DNA of 64,000 nucleotides from Deltaproteobacteria bacterium (GCA_016717595.1 JADKFE010000045.1:1-64000), one strand, 5' to 3'. Shown: positions 11,580 through 20,764, counted from the first letter of the stretch. The notes: generated from the sequence alone by a model not told the origin. Made by a program: numbers and translations.

Positions 11580-12161
11580 ATGCCCCGCGCCCAAGCCGCC
11601 GTCGCCCTGTCCACCCTCACGCTGCTCATCGCCCCGGACGCCGCCGCCGCCGAGCCCTCGGCGTACCCCGTCACGCTCATGGGCGGCCTCTCCGTTCAAG
11701 GCGCCGCCGTGGGCGGGATGAGCCTCGGCGGCGTCGGGACGGGGCGGGTGATCATCCACGGCAAAAAGCTCAGCCTCGACTTCGCCGGAGGGGAGGGGGT
11801 CGCGAACCAAGAGCTACGCCACGTCGGCGCGGTGTTTGTTGGGGCGCGTAAGCCCTTTGGGCCCGATCTTTACGGGCGCTTTGGGTTTTACCACCAGCAC
11901 GAGACGCCGTGGGAAGACTTCGTGAGCTCACCCGTCGGCACGATCGCGGCGGTGGATGACCACATCTTCCACCGCTCCGGGGCGCAGCTCGCCGTGGGCT
12001 GGCTGCGGCCTTGGGACGTGGCGATGACCGACGACCCTTGGCGCCGGGTGATGAGCGGCGTCGAGCTCTCCGTGGCGGCCTTGCCCGATGACTCTGGGCC
12101 CAAGGTCATCGTAGGCTTTGAGGTGAGCGCGGGCTTTGGGGTCGGCGAACGTCGGCGTTAA
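11580..12161 (+). CDS. predicted outer-membrane beta-barrel or exported protein
   Basis: ATG 11580 has GGAG six bases upstream; longer versions of the frame have no such signal. The 193-residue product opens with a signal peptide (RAQAAVALSTLTLLIAPDAA, cleavage near AAAAEP) and then alternates small and aromatic residues in short strands (GRVIIHGKKLSLDFAGG, LYGRFGFYHQHE), ending in a strand (VIVGFEVSAGFGVG). This suits a small outer-membrane barrel, though I do not recognise a named family. It lies between a divergent glycosyltransferase gene and the convergent frataxin gene. Confidence 0.72.
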   Translation: MPRAQAAVALSTLTLLIAPDAAAAEPSAYPVTLMGGLSVQGAAVGGMSLGGVGTGRVIIHGKKLSLDFAGGEGVANQELRHVGAVFVGARKPFGPDLYGRFGFYHQHETPWEDFVSSPVGTIAAVDDHIFHRSGAQLAVGWLRPWDVAMTDDPWRRVMSGVELSVAALPDDSGPKVIVGFEVSAGFGVGERRR

Positions 12162-12175
12162 AGCCGTCGTCTCGC

Positions 12176-12508
12176 TCAGGCCGTGAGCCGCACCGGGCGC
12201 TTGAGCTTCTCGGCGAACAGCCGGGAGAGCAGCGGCGCCATCGGCTCCTTGGAGTCCCGCTCGGTCCAGGACTTTTGGGCGTCATCCCAGCAGAAGTGCC
12301 AGGCCGTGAAGTTCGCCGAGAGCCACAGCTCCCGGGCGGGGACCTGCTGAGAGAGCACGAAGGTGCCGCCGCCCTCAAAGCTGCAGGTGAGCACGCCGTC
12401 GCTGAGCACTGGATCCAGGTCGTCCGTCTCCAAGGCGTCGAGCTGCTCGAAGATCTGGGAGAGCGCGGCGGCCACCAGGGCGCGGAACTGGGGCTCGTTC
12501 ATGGACAT
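12176..12508 (-). CDS. cyaY: frataxin-like iron-sulfur assembly protein CyaY
   Basis: The start is ATG 12508, preceded by CGGAG seven bases upstream; the longer open frame adds only Arg-rich shadow sequence. The 110-residue product matches bacterial frataxin in length and layout: an acidic first helix (FEQLDALETDDLDPVLSDGV), strands with FEGGGTFVLSQQ, the conserved RELWLSANFTAWHF, then WTERDSKEPMAPLLSRLF in the last helix. Frataxins bind iron on the acidic helix and modulate IscS-IscU cluster assembly. No isc genes adjoin it; its neighbour is the divergent sucA. An Nfu-type protein at 50 kb may serve the same pathway. Confidence 0.88.
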   Translation of the reverse strand: MSMNEPQFRALVAAALSQIFEQLDALETDDLDPVLSDGVLTCSFEGGGTFVLSQQVPARELWLSANFTAWHFCWDDAQKSWTERDSKEPMAPLLSRLFAEKLKRPVRLTA

Positions 12509-12662
12509 CGGGAATCTCCGGTCACGTCGGGCGGCGGCCCGCACGCTTGGCCCTTGTTGTACCTCACCGTGTCGTGCGGGTCACCGTTTTGCTGCGCGGC
12601 GGCGTTGCCCGGCGGGGCGCGCTCAGGTAGTGAAGGGCAGGTCCTGGTCTCCTGGAGCCCTC

Positions 12663-15480
12663 GTGACGCCCGACAGCCTGCTCTTCGGTGACAACGCCGC
12701 CTATCTCGACGATCTCTACCTTCAGTGGCTAGAGAACCCCACGTCCGTAGAGCCCCGGTTCGCCGCCCTCTTCGCCAGCTTTGAGCGCCCGGCAAAGCCG
12801 CCGCGCCGCGCCGCGCCCGACACACGCTCGATCTTCAACCCCGGCGCCGCGCCGACGCCCGCCCCCGCGCAGGCCGCCGCCGCCGCGGTGGATCCCCGCA
12901 CCTTGCTCCTCGCCCAGGCCACGCCGCGCCTGATCAACGCGTTCCGTGTGCGCGGCCACATGTTGGCCGACATCGACCCCTTGGCCCGCCTTGAGCGCCA
13001 CGAGCACGCGGAGCTCACCCCGGCCTGGTACGGCCTCACCGAGGCCGACTTTGGCCGTGAGGTCGACACCACCCCGCTGATGGGCGTCCCGGCCCGGGCG
13101 CCGCTCGGCGTCGTGCTCAAGCGCCTGCACAAGAGCTACTGCGGCTCCATCGGCGCCGAGATCATGAACATCCCGGCCTTAGATCAGCGCATCTGGCTGC
13201 AAGAGCGCCTCGAGAACCTGCCCGACCGGGTGACGCTGCCCAAAGCGGACGCGATGCGTGTCCTGCGGAAGCTCAACGACGCTGAAGGGTTTGAGCGCGC
13301 CTTACACAACCGCTTCCCGGGCACCAAACGGTTCTCCCTGGAGGGCGCAGAGAGCCTCATCCCCCTCCTCGACACCTTGGTCGAGGACAGCGGCGCCCGC
13401 GGCGTCACCGAGGTCGTGCTGGGCATGGCCCACCGCGGCCGCCTCAACGTGCTCTCGAACATCCTCGACAAGCCCCTGGGCGCCATCGCCAAAGAGTTTG
13501 AGGACAACTCGCCCAAGACCTTCCAGGGCTCGGGCGACGTGAAGTACCACCTCGGCTACTCCTCCGAGCGGGTCACGGCCGCGGGCCCCATCGTCACCCT
13601 CAGCCTCGCGTTCAACCCCTCGCACTTGGAGGCGGTGAACCCCGTCGTCGAGGGCCGGGTGCGCGCTCGCCACGACCGCCTCGGCGGCGGAAAATCCGCG
13701 ATCAAGCAGGTCTTGCCCGTGCTGTTGCACGGTGACGCCGCCTTCGCGGGCCAAGGGCTCGTCGCCGAGACGCTCAACCTCTCCGACCTCGCCGGGTACC
13801 GCACCGGCGGCACCATCCACGTCGTCATCAACAACCAGATCGGCTTCACGACGCCGCCCCACGAGGCCCGCTCGACGCCCTACGCCACGGACGTGGCGCG
13901 TATGCTCGCCGTGCCGATCTTCCACGTCAACGGCGAAGATCTCGACGCGCTGATCGCCACGGTGAAGCTCGCCGTGGAGTGGCGTCAGACCTTCCATCGT
14001 GACGTCGTCATCGACATGTACTGCTTCCGCAAACACGGCCACAACGAAGGCGACGAGCCCTCGTTCACCCAGCCCTTGGAGTACGAGGCCATCCGCAGCC
14101 ACCCCTCCGCGGGCAAGGTCTTCGCCCGGGCGCTGGTCGAGGCGGGCCGCGCCACCCAGGCCGAGGTGGACGGCGTCTTTGGCGAGAGCCGCGAGGAGCT
14201 CGAGCGCCAGATCGGGCACCAGCCCGAGAACGGTCGCGACTCCTACACCGGGAACTCCAAGTCGCCCATGGGCGCGATCTGGTCCAAGTACCGCCTCGGC
14301 CTCGACGCCCCGGCGGACACGAGCTTCCCCTTAGATGAGCTCAAGGCCCTGCTTGTGCAGGCGAACACCCTGCCCGAGGGCTTCACCGCCCACCCCAAGA
14401 TCGTCCGTTTGCTCCAGCAGCGCTTGGAGATCGCCCGCGGCGAGCGCCCGGTGGACTGGGCCGTGGCCGAACAAGCGGCGTATGGCACCCTCGCCGTGCA
14501 GGGCCAGCGGGTGCGCCTCTCGGGCCAAGACTCCGGGCGCGGCACCTTCTCCCACCGCCACGCCGTGCTCACCGACGTCAAGACCGGCGCTGAGCGTTTC
14601 CCCCTCGATCATCTGCGTGAGGGCCAGGCCCGCTTTCAGGTGATGGACTCGATGCTCTCCGAGGCCGCGGTCTTGGGCTTCGAGTACGGCTACACCTTGG
14701 ACTACCCCGACGCCTTGGTGTTGTGGGAGGCGCAGTTCGGCGACTTCGTCAACGGCGCCCAGGTCATCATCGACCAGTTCATCGTGGCGGGTGAGCAGAA
14801 GTGGAACCGCTGCTCGGGCCTGGTGATGCTCTTGCCCCACGGCTACGAGGGCCAGGGGCCAGAGCACAGCTCGGCGAAGATGGAGCGGTTCTTGATGCTC
14901 TGCGCTGAAGACAACATGCAGATCGCCAACTGCACCACCCCGGCCAGCCTGTTCCACATCCTGCGCCGTCAAGCCCTGCGCCCCAGCCGCAAACCGCTGG
15001 TCATCTTCACGCCCAAGAGCCTCCTGCGGCATCCCGAGTGTGTCTCCACCCTTGAGGATCTGGCGATGGGCAGCTTCCAGGCGGTGATCCCCGAGGTTGA
15101 GCCCCTGCCCGAATCGAGCGTGCGCCGCTTGGTGCTCTGCCAAGGCAAGGTCTACTACGATCTGCTCGCCGAGCGCCGCAAACGTGGCGTAGACGACGTG
15201 GCCCTGGTGCGGATCGAGGAGCTCTACCCCTACCCCCGGGCGGCGATTCAGGCCGAGGTTCGACCGTTACCCCGCCGCCGAGGTGGTGTGGTGCCAAGAG
15301 GAGCCCCGAAACATGGGCGCTTGGCCGGTCTACTGCGACTGGCTGCGTGAGCAGCTCCCGTCGAATCGCCAGCCGATCTACGTCGGCCGGAAGCCCGCGG
15401 CCTCGCCCGCGACGGGCAGCCACCACATCCACGCCGAGGAGCTGCGGGCGCTGCTCGACGCCGCCCTGCGCCCCGCCTGA
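12663..15480 (+). CDS. sucA: 2-oxoglutarate dehydrogenase E1 (SucA), frameshifted near 3' end
   Basis: The start is GTG 12663 with GGAG five bases upstream (VTPDSLLFGDNAAYLDDLY); open frame further upstream is shadow. The thiamine diphosphate enzyme decarboxylates 2-oxoglutarate and passes succinyl to the E2 encoded next. Hallmarks are GMAHRGRLNVLSN, HGDAAFAGQGLVAETLN, NQIGFTTPP and HNEGDEPSFTQP. As sequenced the frame goes off at about 15250-15260. Dropping one base there gives FDRYPAAEVVWCQEEPRNMG and a normal ending at 15480, with a total of about 938 residues, the family's usual size. It forms an operon with sucB 33 bases downstream; no lipoamide dehydrogenase gene is in the window. Confidence 0.93.
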
Positions 15481-15513
15481 TCTCTCCCCCGGTCTTGTCC
15501 AAGGAGCCCCCTC

Positions 15514-16740
15514 ATGGCCATCGAAGTTGTGATCCCCACCGTCGGCGAGTCCGTCGCCACCGTGTTCATCGCCCGCTGGATCGCCAAAGAGGGCGACGTC
15601 CTCGCGGCGGGTGCGCCTGTTCTTGAGATCGACTCCGACAAGGCCTCGATGGAGGTGCCCGCCCCGGCGGCGGGTGTGCTCACGAAGCGGCTGTTTGAGG
15701 AGGGCGCTGAGGTGGCCATCGGCGCCGTCGTGGCGCAGATGAGCGAGGGTGGCGCCGTGGCCGAGCCCGTCGCCGCCGCGCCCGTGGCCGCCGAGCCCGC
15801 CGAGCCCGGCCGCGCCGCCCAGAGCGGCCCCGCCGCCCGGCAGGTCGCCGCCCAAGCGGGCGTGGCGCTCAATGAGGTGCCCGGCAGCGGCACCCGCGGC
15901 CGCATCTTGAGCCAAGACGTGCGCGCCGCCGCCGAGCAGGCCGATCGGGCCCCCAACGGCAACCCCGGCGTCGTGCCCCCGGCCGTCGCCAGCGCGGCGG
16001 TGAGCGGCGGCGTCTCCGCCCCGGCCCCGGCGGCCACGGGCGCGCTGGAGGAGATCGTCCCGATGACGCCGATGCGGCGCACCATCGCCCGGCGGCTCGT
16101 CGAGGCCCAGCACACCGCCGCGATGTTGACCACCTTCAACGAGGTCGACTGCTCGGCGGTGATGGACCTGCGCAAGAAGTACCAAGACCGCTTCCAAGAG
16201 CGCCACGGCCTCAAGGTCGGGTTCATGTCCTTCTTCGTGAAGGCGGCGGTGGAGGCGCTCAAGGAGTTCCCGGCGGTCAACGCCGAGATTCGTGACGACC
16301 ATATCGTCTACAAGCGCTACTACAATATCGGCGTGGCCGTCTCTGGCCCCAAAGGCCTCGTGGTGCCTGTGCTGCGTGACGCCGACCGCCTCTCCTTCGC
16401 CAAGGTCGAGCAAGGCATCGGCGATCTCGCCAAGAAGGCCCGTGACAACAAGCTCACGATGGATGACTTCAAAGAGGGCACCTTCACCATCTCCAACGGC
16501 GGCGTGTTCGGCTCGTTGATGTCCACGCCGATCCTCAACCCGCCCCAGGTCGGCATCCTCGGCATGCACGCGATCAACGATCGCCCGGTGGGGGTGAACG
16601 GCCAGATCGTGCTGCGCCCGATGATGTACGTCGCGCTCTCCTACGACCACCGCATCATCGACGGTCGTGAGGCGGTGAGCTTCCTCAAGCGGGTCAAGGA
16701 GCTGGTCGAGGCGCCCGAGCGTCTGCTGCTCGAGGTGTGA
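15514..16740 (+). CDS. sucB: 2-oxoglutarate dehydrogenase E2, dihydrolipoyl succinyltransferase
   Basis: This 408-residue protein starts at ATG 15514, with AAGGAG upstream. Domains in order are: one lipoyl domain (residues 1-75, lipoylated Lys 43 in DSDKASMEVP), an Ala/Pro-rich linker, a peripheral E1/E3-binding domain (about 105-140, AARQVAAQAGVAL), a second linker, and the acyltransferase core beginning TPMRRTIARRLVEAQ. The catalytic His 379 and Asp 383 are in SYDHRIIDGREAVSFL. Together with sucA it forms the TCA-cycle 2-oxoglutarate dehydrogenase. The next gene starts inside its last codons (GTGA overlap). Confidence 0.96.
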   Translation: MAIEVVIPTVGESVATVFIARWIAKEGDVLAAGAPVLEIDSDKASMEVPAPAAGVLTKRLFEEGAEVAIGAVVAQMSEGGAVAEPVAAAPVAAEPAEPGRAAQSGPAARQVAAQAGVALNEVPGSGTRGRILSQDVRAAAEQADRAPNGNPGVVPPAVASAAVSGGVSAPAPAATGALEEIVPMTPMRRTIARRLVEAQHTAAMLTTFNEVDCSAVMDLRKKYQDRFQERHGLKVGFMSFFVKAAVEALKEFPAVNAEIRDDHIVYKRYYNIGVAVSGPKGLVVPVLRDADRLSFAKVEQGIGDLAKKARDNKLTMDDFKEGTFTISNGGVFGSLMSTPILNPPQVGILGMHAINDRPVGVNGQIVLRPMMYVALSYDHRIIDGREAVSFLKRVKELVEAPERLLLEV

Positions 16741-17303
16741 TCGGGCTCCTCTGGGCGCTGGGTGGGGCGCTGGCTGAAGAGCCCGTCGCCCACACGCCGC
16801 CGCCCGTGGCGCCTTGGGCGCAGGTCGGCGCGGGCCTGGAGCTGCGCCCCCGGGCGGAGGCCGCGGAGTTTATCGCGGCTCGCGCCGGGTTTGAGGCCCA
16901 GAGCTCTCTGCGGCTGGGCGTCGAGGTGTCTTGGGCGCCTTCACGCGCCTTGGACCTGCTCGGCGACACCCGGGGGTACTCCGCGGTCAGCGTCGGCGCC
17001 GGGGGCTGGTGGTGGGCGGGCGGCGCCTGGTCCCCCGGGCTCGGCTGCGTGGTTGAGCTCTCCAGCCGCAGCTTTTATGGGGCCGAGGGGCTGGTCGAGC
17101 GGGTGTTTATCCCCGCGCTGGGCGTCGAGGCCTCGGTGGCGGTGCCGCTGGGCGACCGCGCGGCGATCGTGCCCTCGGCGCGGCTCACGACGGATCTTCG
17201 CCGCGTTGAGCTGCGCGTCGCGGGCGATCCCGTGGAGCTGCTCTCGCCGTGGGGGCTCCAAGGAAGCCTCACGGTGCTCATCCCGCGTGTGGAGGCGAGA
17301 TGA
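16737..17303 (+). CDS. exported, probably outer-membrane beta-barrel protein
   Basis: GTG 16737 overlaps the sucB stop as GTGA, which implies translational coupling. The 188-residue product has a very short signal peptide (MIGLLWALGGALAEE) and then strand-like stretches rich in Gly, Trp and aromatics (GAGGWWWAGGAWSPGLG, LGVEASVAVPLGDRAAIV), ending LQGSLTVLIPRVEAR. That suits an outer-membrane barrel of the OmpW/OmpA-like size class, but no named family is recognised. Its position behind sucAB is probably co-transcription rather than shared function. The following small lipoprotein gene overlaps its stop as ATGA. Confidence 0.7.
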   Translation: MIGLLWALGGALAEEPVAHTPPPVAPWAQVGAGLELRPRAEAAEFIAARAGFEAQSSLRLGVEVSWAPSRALDLLGDTRGYSAVSVGAGGWWWAGGAWSPGLGCVVELSSRSFYGAEGLVERVFIPALGVEASVAVPLGDRAAIVPSARLTTDLRRVELRVAGDPVELLSPWGLQGSLTVLIPRVEAR

Positions 17304-17437
17304 TCTGGCTCTTGCTCAGCCTTTGGGCCTGCGAGCTGAAGGTGGTCGTGGAGTACCCCGGCGAGACGGGCCTTGACTCGGGGGCGGACACCGGGGACGA
17401 CACGGGGAAGCACGCGCGGGGGCACGCCGGGGCTTGA
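17300..17437 (+). CDS. small lipoprotein with Asp-Thr-Gly-rich tail
   Basis: ATG 17300 overlaps the previous stop as ATGA. The 45-residue product starts MIWLLLSLWACEL, a minimal lipoprotein signal with lipobox LWAC. It then has a short segment and TGLDSGADTGDDTG, the low-complexity linker common just after the lipid anchor in myxobacterial lipoproteins. Such linkers usually lead into a folded domain, but here the frame stops after 14 more residues, so the gene may be truncated or frameshifted by one base near 17400. No function can be assigned. Confidence 0.5.
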   Translation: MIWLLLSLWACELKVVVEYPGETGLDSGADTGDDTGKHARGHAGA

Positions 17438-17452
17438 AAGGAACGGGCAAAT

Positions 17453-17498
17453 TCTGAGATCCGGGAGGTCACGCCAAGCTGAGGGAGATCTGAGATCC
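17453..17498 (+). repeat. two direct copies of TCTGAGATCC, 36 bp apart
   Basis: TCTGAGATCC occurs at 17453-17462 and again at 17489-17498, in the short gap just before the ribosome site of the LysM metallopeptidase gene. A spacing of 36 bp is about three to four helical turns, so these could be paired operator half-sites. No palindromic extension is evident, so they could also be chance. Confidence 0.4.
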
Positions 17499-17515
17499 TC
17501 AAGAGGGGAATGAAC

Positions 17516-19493
17516 ATGCCTGGCAAGTCGCGCCGCCGCAGCGGGAGTTGAGCCCCCAACAAGAGACCCAACCCGCCAGGACACCGGCCCGAACCTGCGG
17601 CGGTGGCGGCGGCGGGGGCGGCGAGCCGATGGGGGGAGGGGACTATGTCGTCGTGCGTGGGGACACGCTGTGGGGCATCGCGCGGCGCACCTACGGCGAC
17701 GGCAGCAAGTGGCGAGAGATCGCCCGGGCGAACCCCACCCAGGTGTTTCGTGACGGCGAGCTGATCCTCGTCGGCTCGGTGTTGCGCCTGCCGACGATCA
17801 ACGCCCCCGCCGCCGACGAGGGCGGCAGCGGCACCCCCGCCGCGCCGGTCTCGACCCAACCTGAAGGCGGCGACGTCGAGGCGACGCTCCCCCGGGGCGA
17901 GTGTACGGAGTACGGCGACTTCAACGTCTACCCGACGCCTTCATCGGCCCGCTCCCGCCAGACGCCGACGGCGCACGAAACGTGCGTGAGACGGAGTTTC
18001 ACGAGATCATCGCCGCCGCCGAGGCCGAGGCGAACGCCAACCGTGAGCAGGTCGAAGGGGAGGTCAACGACCTCCTCTCCTACGGCCTGTTTGACTGGGC
18101 GATCACCGACGGCGACGCCACGCGGGCGATGGAGCTGCTCGGGGGGCTCTCCGTCGCCCAGCTCCGCGTCGCCATCGGCCGGATCCCCAACATCGGCCGC
18201 CTGCTCGACAACCTCCCGTCGAGCGCCCGCACCGGGCCCACGTTCACGAAGGTGCTCGTGGCGCTCGGCCCCGATCGGGTGACCCCGTACCTCACGGATC
18301 TGCTCTCCTACGGCATCTTCGACTGGGCGATCACCGACGCCGACGCCTTGGCGGTGACGCAGATCCTCGGCCTGCTCTCCGCCGAGCAGCGGGTCGACAT
18401 CCTCGGTCGTCTGGGCCGGACGCTCCAGCTTCGGCTCTTGCGCAACATCCCCGGCCGCGGCAGCGCCCTGGCCGACGGCGACAAGACCGCGGTGAAGGCC
18501 ATCTTTGACGGGGCCGGAGACGGCGACATGGAGCTCGTCACCTTGGCCTTTGAGGTGCGCTTCAACCTCACCGTGCGCGGCGCGAAAGGCGCAGAGTGGG
18601 ACGCCCCTGGCCTCAGGCGCTCGTGGACGGTGCTCGAGGCGCTCCCGGCGGGCCACGTCGAGGGCAACCCGTCGATCCTGCAGTGGATTCGTGACGGCAA
18701 CAACGCCGCCGGGCACTCCGGCTGGTACGCCGACGCGAGCTTCGGCGACGACGCCAACGGCGCCGGGTACAACTACACCACCGCCAACCTCGACACCGCC
18801 ACCCAGACCTCCCAACAAGACACCGACGGCGACGGCGTCATGGACCACAACGACCCCCTTCACGGCGTCAACCGCTTCAACAAGGTCGTTCGCCACGAGA
18901 TCGGCCACGCCGTAGACGACGCCATCGGCGGCGCGGCGAGCCTCTGCATCGGCAAACCCAACGGCGGAAACTGGCAAGATTTCGGCGCGAGCGCCAACAA
19001 CGCCATCGACGCGATGGTGACCGCCGCCAACGACGCCGTCCACGCCCAGCCCGCCGCCACCCGCGCCGCCTTTGTCACGGCGATGGTGAGCCAGGTCGCC
19101 TCCCCCTTGACGGCGGTGCAGGCCACCCCGGAGTACACCGCCCTCGACGCCGCCACCCAGGCGCTCATCGACGCCGATCCGGTGTTCACCGCCTTGGCCG
19201 CGGCGTTGAACAACCCGTGGTACCGCGAGACGAACGGCGGACCGCCCCTCGGCGGTCGGGTGTACCAGCGCTCCTACAACAGCCTGTGGACGTCTTACGA
19301 TCCCGCCGCGCGCGCCCGAAAGGTCAGCGAGTACCAGTATCGTGCGCCGGGGGAGTGGTTCGCCGAGGCATATGCGGCATACTATCAGCCGAACCCAGAC
19401 GGAACCTGCGACCACCACGTCCTCGGCGGGGCTGATCCCACCACAAAGGCCTGGTTTGACTCGAACGTCGACTCCTGGGGAGGCACCCGTTGA
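17516..19493 (+). CDS. LysM / FDWAITD-repeat / HEXXH metallopeptidase, toxin-like, frameshifted
   Basis: The best start is ATG 17516 behind AGAGGGG (MPGKSRRRSG), but that frame stops at 17549; the main frame is open from TTG 17548. A second single-base loss near 17934 (NVYP to DAFIGPLPPDADG) separates the first 130 residues from the rest. Joined, the protein has a Gly-rich start, a LysM domain (17643-17790, VVVRGDTLWGIARRTYGDG), two 76-residue helical repeats each opening LLSYGxFDWAITD, a calcium-type DTDGDGVMDHNDP loop, the zinc motif HEIGH at 18894-18908, and a later APGEWFAEAYAAYYQP near 19345-19390 giving the probable third ligand Glu. HExGHAVD plus AEAYAxYY resembles the anthrax lethal factor-like (M34/ATLF) group. 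It is probably a delivered or cell-wall-targeted protease; no signal peptide is seen. The downstream gene may be its partner. Confidence 0.75.
18072..18527 (+). repeat. two tandem 76-codon FDWAITD repeats
   Basis: The units begin at 18072 and 18300, exactly 228 bases apart. Each starts LLSYG(L/I)FDWAITD(G/A)DA, followed by a predicted all-helical stretch ending near RLLDNLP or LRLLRNIP. The core sequence is nearly invariant while the rest has diverged, suggesting an old duplication with a constrained functional core. Confidence 0.8.
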
Positions 19494-19553
19494 CGAGACT
19501 GAGCCTGATCTGGGCGCCTGACCGGATGCGCCGACACCAACGCGGGGGATCCC

Positions 19554-20442
19554 ATGCAGCGGGCCACCGGCCAGGCCAAAAAAGCCGCGGCGAAGCACCT
19601 TGATGTGCCCGCCGACGCCCTCACCCTCGATCCCATCGACGACAAGAGCGTCCCCGGGGTGGTGGTGTTTCGTGCGGTCTGGAGCCAGGGCAGCCGCACC
19701 GCCCACGTCGGCGGCGTCGTCGTGGGCGGTGAGGTTGAGCTCGACGGCGCTCGGGCGATGGGCCGGGTGTACCAGGCCTGGGGCTACGGCCCGACGCGCA
19801 CCCGCAGCGCGGAGGAGGTCGCCCGGGTGGCGGTAAACCCGCAGCGCAGCTTGATGGCGGGAGCCCGGGGGGGGGCATGGGGGCGCCGCGCCCGCGGACG
19901 TCTCCTCGGGCGGCGGTCTCGGCGTGAAGTTCTGGGTGCAAGACGGCTACAACCCGGTGACCGAGTGGGACGTGTCGCCCGGCGCCAGCCCCGGCGCCCC
20001 GGCGGTGTTCACCCAAGGCCGCACCCACGGCGGGGCTGAGGTGTCTACCTTCGCGCTGCGCCCGAGGCGCTGCTCGGCTTGTGGCGCGGTCAGCTCCGCC
20101 GAGGTGGCGGTGAGCCTCAACGGCGAGCGTCGCCCGGATCTGCGGGGGCGATCCTTGGCGCTTCCAGGTCCCCTGCGGGGCGCCACACCGCAAGATCCCT
20201 TCGTGTACTTGGACTTCGCCCGAAAGGAGTGGATCACCTGCTTCGCCCCCGACCGGGAGCCCGACTGGGCGCGGCTTGAGTGTGAGCCGATGGAGGACTG
20301 GCGCGAGGGCATGGTCACCTTCGCGCCGATGGTGCGAGAGCTAGCGCGGGCTTTGGATTCGCGCCGTGTTTGGGGTGACGCCCTGCGCGAGAAGCTTGTG
20401 CTTGACGCCTCGACGCCTGGGTGGGCTGCTCAGCCCAGGTGA
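19554..20442 (+). CDS. unknown partner protein with CpXC-like C-terminus, frameshifted in a G9 run
   Basis: ATG 19554 has GGGGG five bases upstream and lies 60 bases after the metallopeptidase gene. As sequenced the frame fails at the G9 run at 19867-19875; with eight G the frame continues through ADVSSGGGLGVKFWVQDGYN to a stop at 20442, giving about 295 residues. The N-terminal half (AKKAAAKHLDVPADALTLD, AHVGGVVVGGEVELDG) is unrecognised. The C-terminal half has a CSAC pair, then FVYLDFARKEWITCF and RRVWGDALREKLVLDA, reminiscent of the end of CpXC-type domains. No signal peptide is present. It could be an immunity, adaptor or chaperone protein for the adjacent metallopeptidase; that is inference from position. 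Confidence 0.65.
19867..19875 (+). repeat. G9 homopolymer that sets the reading frame
   Basis: Nine consecutive G, followed three bases later by G5. Eight G would join the two halves of the surrounding gene; nine put them out of frame. This can be an assembly length error or a slipped-strand (phase-variable) tract. Confidence 0.75.
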
Positions 20443-20764
20443 TGCGGGCGCGCGGACCTCGTTCTCCCAGCCGACGCCTGGGCTCTACGCCGTCGGCCAG
20501 ACACCCTCTGGTTTGGGGTGATGGGCACAGCGCGCTTGGGGTGGGGCGGGCGCTGGGCGGACGAGCCTCGCGTGGCTGACCCATGGGCACCTCACCCGCG
20601 GCCCTTACGTCGATCTGGGGCGGATAATGCTCGCGCCGGAGAGCGCGCCCGCGGAGCCCGTCGCTCCCTGAAGGCGCCTCGGGTGACCATGACAACTTCT
20701 GACGACATGGCGTCAGTCTTCTCAGTTAAGCTGCGCTCCCCCAAAAAGTGAGAGGAGCGCGCTG
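20443..20764. other. 322-base intergenic region without a convincing gene
   Basis: The stretch contains an 11-base direct repeat cgacgcctggg (20411-20421, just inside the previous gene, and 20472-20482) and GGGCTG-CT-CAGCCC at the end of that gene, which could fold but lacks a T run. A 77-codon open frame at 20518-20751 has no ribosome site and an implausible Arg/Ala composition. The right part carries the palindrome and ribosome site of the desaturase gene. Confidence 0.5.
20699..20716. promoter_or_regulatory. candidate operator CTGACG-N6-CGTCAG before the desaturase
   Basis: A perfect six-base inverted repeat with a six-base centre (18 bp in all), ending 48 bases before the desaturase start. 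Size and symmetry suit a dimeric TetR- or GntR-type repressor, as commonly found before fatty acid desaturase genes. No such regulator gene is adjacent. A rough -10 (AGTTAA) lies 19 bases after the left arm. Confidence 0.4.

Noticed and set aside
15007..16650. 547-codon frame on the - strand
   Set aside because: It is antisense to sucA and sucB, which have full motif support; its composition is His/Gly/Arg-rich low complexity.
17928..19706. 592-codon frame on the - strand over the metallopeptidase region
   Set aside because: The + strand carries LysM, FDWAITD and HEIGH motifs; the antisense frame is Gly/Val-rich without motifs.
17300..20442. Extracellular contractile injection system locus
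   Set aside because: Only the effector-like gene is present; no sheath, tube, baseplate or AAA gene is in the window.
20423..20442. Intrinsic terminator at the end of the CpXC-like gene
   Set aside because: The GGGCTG-CT-CAGCCC stem has only a two-base loop and no T run, so it is weak evidence.
20518..20751. 77-codon frame before the desaturase
   Set aside because: No ribosome site, implausible composition, and it overlaps the operator and leader of the desaturase gene.
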